DNA of 64,000 nt from Helianthus annuus (Eukaryota; Streptophyta; Magnoliopsida; Asterales; Asteraceae): the NCBI RefSeq assembly GCF_002127325.2, contig NC_035443.2:122980922-123044921 (forward strand). The letters are read 5' to 3'. Of this stretch, positions 22,801 to 33,062 are shown piece by piece. The position numbers and the translations under genes were made by a program. The notes beneath the pieces are model-generated. The model searched no databases, was not told where the DNA came from, and saw nothing but the letters and a program-made list of their open reading frames with translations. Each line of letters begins with the position of its first letter. Position 1 is the first letter of the stretch.

Positions 22801-23477
22801 AGCTATTGACAAATCCGGTTCTGGTAGCTAATGTCCAACATCTTCAGGCGCTGCTGGAAAATATCCAAGTTTCGGAAGCTGAAGACCGATGGGTATGGCT
22901 TCCTGACTCGTCAAGGGGATTCTCGGTTAAGGCTGTTAGGCTTTTGATCCGAGCGAGTGTCGACATAAGTGATCGTTATATCATGGATTGGTGTAATTGG
23001 ACCCCTGCGAAGGTGAACATTGACTCATGGCGAATGGAGTTGGGGAAAATTCCAACTAAAGTTGCTCTTAAAAACAGAAATGTTCTTCTTGACGATCCCG
23101 TTTGCCCTTTGTGTGGATCGGATGAAGAGTCTGTTGATCATTTATTCATTGGGTGTCACGTGGCTTCGGTTGTATGGAACGGTATAAGTGTTTGGTGTAA
23201 GATTCCCAATATCTTTGCCTTTTCGGTCCGGGATCTCCTTGGCATTTTTAAGGAGCTAACGGTGTCGGATAGGAAGAAAGAAGCAGTCCAAGGCATCATA
23301 ATGATTGCGTGTTGGAGCATTTGGCGGGCTAGGAACAATCTTGTTTTTGCTAACAAGCCGGTCAAGATTGACAAAATTATGAGCGAGGTTAAAGCGTTGG
23401 GTCATTTTTGGTTCTCTAATAGGTCTAAGTATAAAGACATAGAGTGGGGAGATTGGTGCTCTTTTGTAAATATGTAA
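19828..23477 (+). pseudogene. LINE ORF2, endonuclease and reverse transcriptase, one frameshift
   Basis: Frame 1 (19828-22209) starts MNFMSFNIRG. It has an AP-type endonuclease, with LQETK (Glu), AGDFNVV (Asp, Asn) and RYSDHCPI (Asp, His) over residues 1-235. Reverse transcriptase follows, with RPINLVG, KIDFEKAYD, GMRQGDPLSPFLF and the catalytic LLYADDAIMV box near residue 685. At about 22200, in the G-rich sequence after LLSIGG, a one-base loss moves the product into frame 2 (22203-23477). That frame finishes the thumb region and carries the zinc-binding domain CPLCGSDEESVDHLFIGC. No RNase H domain follows. It nicks target DNA and copies the RNA there. As read it would stop after 793 residues. 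Confidence 0.93.
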
Positions 23478-23576
23478 TTCTTTCTTGGTGTTGTTTGGGT
23501 CGGCCCGGCTTGGGTCGGCTTTGGTGTTAATGAAATATTACCTTTCAAAAAAAAAAATACTTTGATGTAATGTTAA

Positions 23577-23632
23577 CCAAATATGGTATTATTTCTTTTA
23601 ATAATATCACATTTGATATTTTGATGCAATGT
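23577..23632. repeat. Right copy of the ~60-bp repeat bordering the LINE
   Basis: Partner of 17641-17695, starting ACCAAATATGGTATTATTTC. Host sequence immediately beyond the LINE target duplication. Confidence 0.8.
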
Positions 23633-24008
23633 TAAATCATTATATCATGTTTTAAAAGTTTCTTTTAATATTGTTTAATATCGATTTATTTTTTAATTTT
23701 AAACGGATATTGTTAATTGACTAATTATTAAATAATAAAAGTCTGTATGAAGTGTTAAATACTTTGATGATTTCACTAGATTTCAATATTTGTGTTACTT
23801 AGTGAAACTAATAATAAGTTGATTAGTTCATAAGATTTTTAGAATTTCTTATCCTAACATAAACAAATTAAAGGCTACGAAGTTAGGTTGACCTTAGTGA
23901 TGCACTAATCAAATATATATACCAGTTGAATATACGAACGATTAATTAGTAATGAAAATGACAATTTTACTCTAAAAAATTTTTATAAGTACAAGGCAGT
24001 ATAGATAA
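23633..24008. other. AT-rich intergenic sequence
   Basis: No gene or element end seen between the LINE flank and the next LTR element. Confidence 0.4.
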
Positions 24009-24013
24009 GATAC

Positions 24014-24743
24014 TGAAGAAACACTAGTTCTAATTTGTGAGGGATAGAACTTAAACGGTAGTCTCGACAAGGGGTTTAATATTCTAAATCTCTTATTTGA
24101 TCAAGCAACTTGGAGTGATCTGCAAAATAAAGCACCGTGAGCTTGTTACGAGACGGAGAGGTTGGGGGTGTTCTTCTCGTAATCACCCATCCGGCGTAAG
24201 AATAAAAGTGAGAATTCAGATCCTTAAACATGTGGTTGAAGGTTGGTATTTATAGCCGAATGATTAGAGAGGATATGGGCTGATGAGTTCCTGGGCCAGA
24301 CGTCGCCATCAAGAAATATCCATTTGCTCCCCTCTGACACGACATATAGTGTTTGCAGAGGTGAAGGGACGTTGGCGCACCATGATTGGTTGCATGTAGC
24401 CTGTCAAATGTACTTGTTGTCGAGTATGTCATCAGTTGTGAGTGGAGATCATGGAGCAGTGAACGGCACACGCTGATTGGCTACATGTCACTGTCCATTT
24501 GCATTGTTTGCCCCCTGCATGATTGATCATTGTAGGGATTGGCTAGGCAGAGCCTCACGCATGCTGATTGGCTGTAGGTTACTGCCATTTGTACTGGTTG
24601 TACTTCCATGAGATGTCATGGTTGCGTATATGTGGACGGATCCCGTGCAGGAACCTTAGAACAAGCTGAGTGTTTTGGGGATTAAGTGTGGGTATGGTCT
24701 GCGCGCGCATGTCTTGTGCGACATCTGGGACCATACCTCTTCA
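24014..24743 (-). repeat. 3' LTR of the 24-33 kb element
   Basis: TGAAGAAACACTAG to CCATACCTCTTCA, 730 bp, partner of 31594-33057. Minus-strand TATAAATA at about 24246-24253. Confidence 0.85.
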
Positions 24744-24757
24744 AGTCCCCTCCCCCC
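24744..24757 (-). promoter_or_regulatory. Polypurine tract of the 24-33 kb element
   Basis: Plus strand AGTCCCCTCCCCCC reads GGGGGGAGGGGACT on the minus strand directly before the 3' LTR. Confidence 0.7.
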
Positions 24758-25279
24758 GGTCCAATGTTGTTCCCATGCGCGATGGTAAGTGGGTGGAACT
24801 CTAGACTAGATGGGTGTTTTTACTTCTTTAGACTACTTGCGGGCGCGACCCCACTCTAGTCGCGCACTCGTAGGTGCATGGACTCTTGTAAAGGTGCCAC
24901 GTAGTATGTAACTTGGGAAAGCGTACATGCGTGGGTGTGGCTTGATAAGGCGCACATTGACGCAAGGTGTGGAAAAGGAGATTTTGATATTGGTTGTTTT
25001 GGCGTATAGCGCATGATCATGTGATTTTTGGGGGGAAATGCACACTTGGGCATGCGGAAGGAATTTTGAAATTTGAAAAAAGAATCTTTGGAGATAAGGT
25101 TTGGTGGAAGGGGGTGATTTGACTGCTGACGCTGTGTAGAAAGCATGACAGTTGGTTGCCTTTTCGCCTGATGTCAGGAGAGTGGCCGTCACGTGCGCGA
25201 GTGAACCGTCGTTCCTCTTTTGTCGCGTGATGTTTCTTTTTTTGATTGGGCCACTATCGCAAGTGCGCTGCATATTTAC

Positions 25280-25490
25280 CCATCGTATTAAATGCGATGG
25301 GTATAAATAGCGAAAATAGAGTTTGATTTCACCACTTTCCATTTCCACTTGCTCTCTCAAATCTCTGCTTTGTCTTCAAACCTTCAATCGTGTTCTTCGG
25401 TTTGTCTTCATATTTCCAAATTTACTTTGAATCTTCAAAGTGTTCTTTGAATATTCAATTCCCTTTGTAGAAAGTATTCGTATACTATTG
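25280..25490 (+). promoter_or_regulatory. Plus-strand promoter and leader of the antisense gene
   Basis: GGGTATAAATAGCG at about 25299-25312 is a clear TATA box. It is followed about 35-50 bp later by CTTGCTCTCTCAAATCTC, a typical plant start region, then a 5' leader to ATG 25491. It is opposite in direction to the surrounding LTR element. Confidence 0.65.
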
Positions 25491-26101
25491 ATGCGAATGT
25501 CTACATTTTCTCAACACGAAGAAATGGAGAAAGAGTCAGAAGAACAAACGATAGTGATGTTGCCTCCCAAGTGGAAAAGGCAAACTTTGAGTTGATGTTG
25601 AAAATTTTGAGTTTCCGTTCAGTTGGGGTACGATCTTCCCGGCGAAGGGCCAGATCTTCGTTGATGTGTCGGCTAACATGATTACATTATATGCCAATTT
25701 CTTTGGTGAAAAGAACTTTCGGTTTCCCATTACCAAGTTCCTAGCAGAGGTGACGAGATTCTATGGCTTTCATATATCCTAGTTGAGTCCGCTTGGTGTG
25801 CTGCACCTTAGACATTTGAAATTTGTTGTCGGCCATAGGACGTGGATCTGGATGTGCACAAGTTTCGAGCGTTTTATAGTTTGCAGTGCACACAAGGGTT
25901 CTACTCTTTTGGGTTGCGCCAAGGTTCAAAGAAGATATTGTCGACCCGGCCGAAGAGTTTTCATGATTGTAAATACATTAAAGATGCGGTGATCCCGTCG
26001 GCTATGATTGTTAGAGAAGCTGCGAAGATACCCAAGGAGACCTTGAAGATTCCCAAGGGTGAGAGTTGGTATGAGAAGCTGCGCCTATTAGCATGGAAAG
26101 T
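25491..26101 (+). pseudogene. Antisense extra ORF with putative gypsy-type transposon domain
   Basis: From ATG 25491 the frame reads MRMSTFSQHEEMEKE and then LPPKWKR before a stop. In another frame it continues FEFPFSWGTIFPAKG, ANFFGEKNFRFPITKFLAEV and YGFHIS, then LSPLGVLHLRHLKFV. A third frame gives FRAFYSLQCTQGFYSFGLRQ and IVREAAKIPKETLKIP. The order and wording match the plant family annotated as putative gypsy-type transposon (PF04195 style). At least two frameshifts and several stops make it a pseudogene. It is cut at 26101 by a copia LTR. Function of the family is not known. Confidence 0.6.
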
Positions 26102-26820
26102 TGTTAGAAATTGAGTATCTTTGTTTGCAAATAAGGATTGATTATCACAATAATATTCACAAATTAAGAGTTATCATCCACGAATTGTTTTCAGTGAATA
26201 TTAATGATTCAAAAGTTTTACAACTCGATTGACTCTACAAACTCCCCTTCAGCTGATGGCACAAACAAATCAGTTTGTACGAGAGAAAATGGGACGGTGT
26301 GTGATAAATAGATCACTAACAGGTGTGATCTATTTATACAAGTACGGAAGCTCTGTTATGAGATCAGCTGACGTCACCCTGATAGTGACATTTAAAATTC
26401 CTAACAAAAAAGATTTTCTGATGTTTGCAAACAACTGAGCAATCTTATCATCTGTTCTAGGTTATACTAAAACTCTGATAAAATAAGTACTGTTACATTC
26501 AATAAACACTGTCTAAACTATCCACTGTTGCATTTGTCCAAACATCTGTTTGGTCTAACAGATGTGTGATCTTTTTCAACAGACCTTGGCTTGATCAGGG
26601 CTTTGGGTATTCAACAGATGCTAGCCTTCAACATTTGTTGTATTCTTGTATAGCGGTTCTAAGTCTTCATCAGATGTTAGCTTTGCTCTTGAACAGATGT
26701 TCTGAATAGGTGTTCAAGATTCACTATTTATGGGGAGAGTTTGGTTCAATCTTTTGCTTATTTCTTGATTTGTGTATCATGTTATGGCTTTTGAATGTCA
26801 TCTGTTCTTTTGTAGGTCCA
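26102..26820 (-). repeat. Copia-type 3' LTR inserted in the 24-33 kb element
   Basis: TGTTAGAAATTG to GTAGGTCCA on the plus strand, 719 bp, with the word (AA)CAGATG(T) recurring many times. A minus-strand polypurine tract CTAGGGGGAGATTAT abuts it at 26821-26835, giving minus orientation. The partner LTR was not found, so the right end is truncated or rearranged. Confidence 0.6.
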
Positions 26821-26835
26821 ATAATCTCCCCCTAG

Positions 26836-28555
26836 AACAGATGATGCCATAACAGACTTTTATTGGATCAATTTTTATTCCTCTTCTTCAACTTATCTTT
26901 TACTTGAGCTTTGAAGTTCTTCTCAAAACTTTCTGATAGTGAATCATCAGCATCCCTTTCGAGTGGAAGATCCAGTAAATCTTGCAGATCTTCAATTTTA
27001 AAGCTCATAGTGTTGTTCATTGAAGTCTTTGCACTTCCCCATTTGCTCTGACCAAAGTCAATTCATGGCTGACTTTATCAGCATACCACTTTTAAATTTT
27101 GAAGAAATGGGGTTTGCTGGGAGTGATGTTATTGGAAGAGGTACAACAAATTGTATTCCCTTGTCTTGACCTATTGGATCAGCTTGATTTGTATCAGGAA
27201 GTTCATATTTAATCATGTTTTTTATTGCTTCCTTCAAGATATCTTCTTCAAATCTTTGTGCATCTTCTGCAGAAATGTCTTTCTGTCTTTTAAGATGGCT
27301 TTATACCATTGAAGAGGCTTGACTTGCAGATGGAAAATTTGATCTGATGGCCTTTGACCTGATAGGTAAGTCTTATAATTTGTCTTTCTTAGGACTGAGG
27401 AATCTTTGGCTCTTAAAGCTTCAAGCCTTTTGTAAGTTGCCCTGATTGTTGCCCCATCCCATTTTGCCATTGATCTCATAGTGCCATATTTGGGAGCTAC
27501 CATATCTTCCTTCATTCAGTTAAGCTCTTCTGCTTTTATGCCAACAGGTTTTCTTCCTACAACCCAGTTGAGAAGAGTGGGCTTGATACTTGGATTGAGT
27601 TTCATCAGTTCTATTCTGGTTATTTCTTCCAGCAGAGCCTCAACTGACCATCCAGTGAATGAGCTTTTGAAGCTTTGTGTGGCTTATTCTTCATGATGAA
27701 GTCCAGATAGTCTTCCCTTAGATCCTTTTTGAGACTAGGGTTGCTAACTGGTTCATGAGATGCCTTTTGACTAACATGTTTGGAAAAATCTTCTAGCATA
27801 TTCACCTTGGTGAATTCAACAGACAAGATTTATCATACCTCTTTGTCACATTTTCACTTGCTTTTGATAGCAACAATATTTGCAGCCAGTTTGATCTTTA
27901 ATTCCAGGTATTCTTGTACATTGTTAGGCTTTTGATATCTTTTGAGGGAATGAAAGGTTACATTGCTTATGTCAGTCATGGAATATAAGGATCCTATCTC
28001 TTTAGAGACATGTTCTAACTCTAGTGGGTCAAGAATATTAGGTGGAAGTTTGGTAGGTGATTGAAGTGTGATTGCAGTGGCAGTGATGGTTGTATGGATA
28101 GGAGACGCATTAGGAGTTTCTTCGTCATCATCTTAGATGATGAATTTAATTTTCCTGGTTCTTGTTTAAGATTTTTGAGTTTTTGATAGTGGTTGTTTAG
28201 GTAATGAGGTTGGTTTTCTCTTCAAAAGTCCTTTAGAGGACTTAGAAGGTGGTGTTTGGATAGTTTTAATCTCTGTTGTCACTTTTGCAGTGGCAACAGA
28301 TGTTTTGGCAATGGAAGTGGTGGTAATTTGAGTAGTGGAGGTAGGAGCAGTGGTTTGAGTGATAAGTGGAGCAGTGGTTGAGATAGATGCAACAATGCTT
28401 TGACTAACCTCTGTTGGAACCTCTGTTGAAGAACCTTGGTTGTCTTGAATTTGTTTTCTTTTGATAATCACTTTCACTGTGATCTGTAAGTTGGCTTCCC
28501 TTGTATCTCTTTCACGACGCGAGGAGAGATCATTGGTCAGAAGTAAATAATACAC
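26836..28555 (-). pseudogene. Decayed extra ORF between pol and 3' LTR (envelope-like position)
   Basis: Minus-strand fragments in order: a Ser/Thr/Pro-rich region (STTAPLITQTTAPTSTTQ), then LDPLELEHVSKEIGSLYSM and YLELKIKLAANIVAIKS, then VEFTKVNMLEDFSKHVSQ, then WDGATIRATYKRLEALRAKD and FHLQVKPLQWYKAIL. They look like one protein of about 550 residues broken by stops and frameshifts. The position directly upstream of the polypurine tract is where SIRE/Maximus copia elements keep an envelope-like frame. I do not recognise the protein itself. Confidence 0.45.
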
Positions 28556-28670
28556 GTCACGCCGCGTGTTCTAAAGCCCATATGTTCCCACGCAACGCGG
28601 GGAGCTCTTTTTTCACAGAATGTTTCGTCCTGTTGATTGGTTTGAGCTGATTATTTAGTATATAAACACC
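28507..28670 (+). promoter_or_regulatory. LTR-like promoter fragment with CpG-rich repeats and TATA box
   Basis: CACGACGCGAGGAG, CACGCCGCGTGTTC and CGCAACGCGGGGAGC lie at 28512-28602. A TATA box (AGTATATAAACACC) follows at about 28658-28671. It resembles the promoter part of an LTR, but ends were not identified. The boundary with the previous feature is approximate. Confidence 0.4.
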
Positions 28671-29029
28671 ATTAACTTTAAAAAATCATAACCCTACGAA
28701 TTGGAGCAAGCTTTGGAAGAAATTTGAAGAACTTAGAGCAAAAGTTGAAGGTCTTCAAGTATCGGTTGAAGATTCGAAGGTCGGGGATCAAGTCAGCTCA
28801 TGAATATCATTCGGGTTTCCTCGTTCTTCTACTTTCTTTGATTTTGACCATGTCTTGCACTTTTTACTTGATTCTTGTTCTTATTTACATGATGACTGTT
28901 GGCTAAATACTTTATACTAGCTAGATTAGGATGAATAACTAACAAAGTTTGTATTTTTATTGGTTGTGACTATTCTTATGGTTTGTAAACGAAGTAAAGA
29001 ACTTGGTAATATTATTTTGGTGTGTTTGA

Positions 29030-30453
29030 TATAACAACCCTCCTAGAACCCTTAACGTAACCCTAGACGTTCCTAAATATACCTCGTACGCGAGAAACGA
29101 ACCCAAAATACCCTTATACTTATAAAAATCAAGAAAAACAAAAATTATAGGTTTCTCGCGGGGCGCGACCAAGACCTCTTTGGTATTTCGCGGGGCGCGA
29201 GCTCCTTTACTTGCTTGACGTTGCATAGTGCCACGTGTATGGTGACTCGGCATAGCTAGACCAATGACTGGCCGGAGCTATAAGTGACACGCGTCTTGTC
29301 ACGGGCCGCGAAGGCCTTAGCCTTCTCTCTCGCGAGCCGCGAGCCGCCATACGAAAAGCCTACAAATAGGCTGGACGAGTTCATTTCGAATTCGTTCAAC
29401 TTTCTAATTTCTCTTTCAGTTTCTGATAGATATTATAATACCCGGGCATAATACCCACTATAGGTGAAGCTCTGCCTCGTTGTAAGTACTATAACCCTGC
29501 TATTACCCTACACGATCGATTTAGGGCTCCGTAACGCATGTCAAGGCTATGCCTAACTCAGTCGTTGGGGTTCTGTCTCGTGTTACACTCGATTGATCTA
29601 GGATTCCGTAATGCATGTCAAGGCTCTGCCTGACTCAGTCATTGGAGTTCTGTCTCGAGTTGTACGGTTAATGTGATTTGGGTTATTTTACTAACACGTG
29701 TGCATTGTTTAATTTTAATAACCAGTAGAATCACCAGGAAGCTATAGTAGTATCACCTAAGTCGACAATATAAGTACATTCACTTTTTCTCACTATTTGA
29801 GAGTACATTTTTGTGAGTCAAAATGTTTTACCAAAACCTCAAACATTTTCAAATACAATTACAGTGATTAAGTCTTTGTAATTCTACAATTGATGCCAGT
29901 ATTATTGGGTTTGTATACAGTACTTGATAACTTTCACAATTAGGCACGGATATCCAATGTGTGATATGACCATAGTCACAGATCCGTCGAGTGACACGTA
30001 CTGACCGAGTAATTATGTAGATATAAACATTGTAATCGCCCTTAATACTGTAATGTGTAAACAACTGATGTTTTACCAGAATGGAATGTACTTGCCAGTA
30101 TTTCTTGCTGATAAAAATGTTTTTAAAATGCGTTTCAGGTAACACAATGTGAAAGACAATAGAAGCCAGCTGGAGAGCACTGAAGGCTTGGAAAAGTGGC
30201 CATAAAAGTTACATAAATAAAAAGGAGTTATGGTTTTCAATAAATAGGGTTTATCCCTACAAATGTACTGTCAAATGAACTTGGGTTTTACCCTAATGAT
30301 TTATTATTATAAAAAAGTTTGGTGTTTAACTCTGATAAAAATATTTCCTAACAAAGGTCTTGATGTATTCCGCTGCCAAATTAATAAACACCGATACCAC
30401 TGATCTGGATCTCGCGGCACCCGCTCTCGGGGTAGGGGTCGGGGGTTGCGGCA
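29030..30453 (+). mobile_element. Solo LTR, gypsy-type
   Basis: 1,424 bp from TATAACAACCCTCC to GGGGGTTGCGGCA, flanked by the perfect duplication TTTGA at 29025-29029 and 30454-30458. The usual TG start reads TA and the end GCGGCA replaces a GTGACA-like end; the start change fits C-to-T loss at a methylated site. CpG-rich palindromes at 29155-29345 precede a TATA-like CTACAAATAGG near 29362. A ~75-bp tandem duplication lies at 29514-29662. No internal domain is present. Confidence 0.75.
29514..29662. repeat. ~75-bp tandem duplication in the solo LTR
   Basis: Copies at 29514-29588 and 29589-29662 share CCGTAA(C/T)GCATGTCAAGGCT, then TGCCT(A/G)ACTCAGTC and GTTCTGTCTCG. Confidence 0.8.
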
Positions 30454-31306
30454 TTTGACTATCTTCATTCGTTTGATTTCACGTGTATTGCTTCCACACG
30501 TATCTTGATGAATGTCTTTCATGTAATAGGTTCGTGTTAGATTATTTGCACTTGTGTTTATACTTTCTATGGTTAATTGGCTAATACACTGTAGGAAGTA
30601 ATTTCGTGAATCGAGTAGGTCTATGTGGTTAACTAATCTTAAATCCGTAAGGTGAAAGATTATCGGTTTGTCTTGGTTGTTAGATCACTAAAGTTAGGAT
30701 CTTTGAAAAAGGACCAATTTAGTTAACCTTGCAATCCCTGCTAACCAAGTCAAATTAGTTTACCATACTTATCTTAGATTATTGCACCGTGAGGGTAATT
30801 ATCACATTAAGGTACGTAGTTAACATAACTGGAAATCTGTAAGGAAATCCATATAAAAACCGATACTTTAGCATCTTGCTAGGTTTCTATAGGTGTATTC
30901 CTGAGAAGAGTTGGGCATCCTGTTTGGTTACATGGTGAGTTTAGTATCTCAAGATCCCGGCTCCATAGTTTAGTCACGCAAATAGAATTCTATCCCGAGT
31001 TGTTTAGGATTCCAGTCTAGGTAGTTATTTCACCATCATCTGTGTAGAACTTCAAAGTCTAGTTTGTCTGGTTAGAATTTAATTTAATTGCAATTTTGGA
31101 ATTTTAGAAACCCCCCCCCCCCTTAAAACATAAAAACAATTAGTCGTGTCAGCCATTAGGTCTAGTTAGTCTAATTTACGTAATTTAAAGAGTCTTGTGA
31201 GTTCGATTTTCGGACTTACTTTGCTTTACTAAAGTCGATCGCTTCATTTGCCAGTTAGTAGTTTAGTTGAGTTTTAGAGAGTCTAGAGTATAACTTCGTG
31301 TCCGGA

Positions 31307-31537
31307 TTAGGTTAATTTAGTCGTTAAATAATAAACTACTTTTAGCACATCAGACATTGAGGGACGAGTTATGGTTCCCACTTGGAGTACCGTTATGATT
31401 ATTAGTAACCATGCCACTGTGAACTCCACGTGTTCGTACCCATCAACCAGGGGATCAGGATCGTGCGGAGTGGTCCTAACATACGCAAACTTTGAGTTTG
31501 AACCGAACGGTAGAATAGGAGGTATCTGATCAGCCAT
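31307..31537 (-). CDS. Short frame after the primer site, possible gag start
   Basis: ATG at 31537, 57 bp inside the 5' LTR of the 24-33 kb element. It encodes 76 residues beginning MADQIPPILPFGSNSKF. The position is right for a Gag N-terminus, but the frame is short, has no conserved domain and is followed by non-coding sequence. It may be a remnant or chance. Confidence 0.3.
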   Translation of the reverse strand: MADQIPPILPFGSNSKFAYVRTTPHDPDPLVDGYEHVEFTVAWLLIIITVLQVGTITRPSMSDVLKVVYYLTTKLT

Positions 31538-31593
31538 GTGACCGAGTAGAAGAGAAAATGAAGCGAGTGTTCTAGCAAATGCGATGCCGCCAA

Positions 31594-33057
31594 TGAAGAA
31601 ACACTAGTTCTAATCTCTAGGGGATAGAACTAAAACGGTAGTCTCGATAGGTGGTTAATCTTCTAAATCTTTTCTTCGATCAATTAGCTTGGGGTGATCT
31701 GCAAAACAAAGCACCGTGAGTATCGTTACGAGAAGGAGTGGTGGGGGGGGTCTTCTCGTAATCACCCTCCAGTGTGAGAATAAGTATTGTTCTTAAAAGT
31801 AAGTAAGGAAACTAGTGTGTGTTAAGAGTAAGAATTCAGATTCTTAAACATGTGGTTGAAGGTTGGTATTTATAGCCGAATGGTTAGAGAATGATATGGG
31901 CTGATAGGCTCTTGGGTCAGACGTCACCATCAAGGAATATCCATTTGGTCCCCTTTGACACGACAAATAGTGTTTGCAGTAGTGGGGGGACGTTGGCGCA
32001 CCGTGATTGGCTACACATGGCCCGTCAAATGTACTTGTTGTCAAGTTTGTCATCAACTGTGAGTGGAGATTTTAGAGCAGTGAACGACGCATGCTAATTG
32101 GCTACATGCCACTGTCCATTTGTACTGTTTGTCCCTTGCACGATTGATCATCGTGGTGATTAGCTGGATAGAGCCTGGTGCACGTTGATTGGTTGTAGGT
32201 AGGGTTGTAAACAAACTGAACAAACACGAACAAGACCATGTTCGTGTTCGTTCGTTAAGGAAATTAACATGTTCGCGAACTGTTCATGAACGCATACCGA
32301 ACATAAGTTTATGTTCGTGTTCGTTCGTTAAGGAAATTCAGTTGTTCACGAACAGTTCGTGAACACTGGTCTCGAACACAAAAGAACGCAACCAAATAAA
32401 AAAGAACGCAAACGAACATTTAACTTGAAAATAAAAAAAATAAAAACATTCTTATCCTTAAATATTGGATATAAGTAGTTTAATACAACCATTAAATGAT
32501 AAAACAAAATATAAGAAATCTACTACACCACCAAACGATGAATCATGTTTAACTAACTTAGACATAATTATCCACAAAAATGTCTTGAAATGTCCAAATT
32601 TTAGCTAGCTCAGGAAAACGGGGTTCAAGTTTTTAGTATGTTTATATAAAATGTTTATTATTTATTATTTTTTTAATATAATCAAACAAACACGAACGAA
32701 CGAAACCGAACATATTATCGAATGTTCACGAACGCAGTCGAACGAACGAGACATGTGTTCGTGTTCGTTCGTTAAGCTAACCGAACGAAAATTTTTGTCC
32801 GTGTTTGTTCGTTAAGCTAATCGAACGAACATAAACGAACTTCCCGCCGAACGGTTCACGAACTGTTCGTTGAACGTTCGGTTCATTTACAGCCCTAGTT
32901 GCAGGCTGCTGCCATTTGAATTTTTGTACTTCCATGAGCTGTCATAGTTGCACGTACGCGGGCGGATACCACATAGGAACGTTGGAACAAGTTAAGTGTT
33001 TTGGGGATTTAGTGTGGGTATGGTCATGTGTGCGACATTTAGGACCATACTCCATCA
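31594..33057 (-). repeat. 5' LTR of the 24-33 kb element, interrupted by a hAT MITE
   Basis: TGAAGAAACACTAG to ACTCCATCA. Removing the 698-bp MITE and one 8-bp duplication leaves 758 bp that align with 24014-24743. Minus-strand TATAAATA at about 31866-31873. A TTGGCGGCATC primer-site candidate lies at 31583-31593. Confidence 0.85.
32200..32897. mobile_element. hAT-type MITE inside the LTR
   Basis: 698 bp with termini TAGGGTTGTAAAC and, on the opposite strand, TAGGGCTGTAAATG. An 8-bp duplication GTTGTAGG/GTTGCAGG (one mismatch) is at 32192-32199 and 32898-32905. The body is rich in GTTCG/CGAAC words, so it can fold on itself. The paired LTR at 24.6 kb shows the empty site. No transposase. Confidence 0.85.
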
Positions 33058-33062
33058 GATAC

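Larger units (their letters stand above)
17696..23556 (+). mobile_element. Full-length L1-type LINE
   Basis: 5.86-kb non-LTR retrotransposon ending in an A run (23547-23557) and flanked by the 15-bp duplication ATACTTTGATGTAAT at 17681-17695 and 23557-23571. It has a C/T-rich 5' leader (TTCTCTCTCTCCTG near 17720), ORF1 with an RNA-recognition motif, and ORF2 with endonuclease, reverse transcriptase and zinc-binding domains. A single frameshift in ORF2 near 22200 is the only coding lesion I see. The first ~28 bases after the left duplication may be extra nucleotides rather than element. Confidence 0.93.
24014..33057 (-). mobile_element. Old LTR retrotransposon, probable Tat-like gypsy, heavily nested
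   Basis: LTRs at 24014-24743 and 31594-33057 (the latter enlarged by a hAT MITE) are flanked by the perfect duplication GATAC at 24009-24013 and 33058-33062. Minus orientation follows from TATAAATA on the minus strand in both LTRs, a C-rich plus-strand run (minus-strand polypurine tract) beside the left LTR, and a TGG-initial primer-site candidate beside the right LTR. LTRs differ by roughly 10-15 percent by eye, so insertion is old. No recognisable pol remains. A plus-strand gene near the 3' LTR matches the antisense extra-ORF layout of Tat-lineage elements; this lineage call is inference. Confidence 0.8.

Noticed and set aside
24833..25360. 175-codon minus-strand frame
   Set aside because: It lies antisense to the promoter region of the antisense ORF, has no domain and starts at a weak codon.
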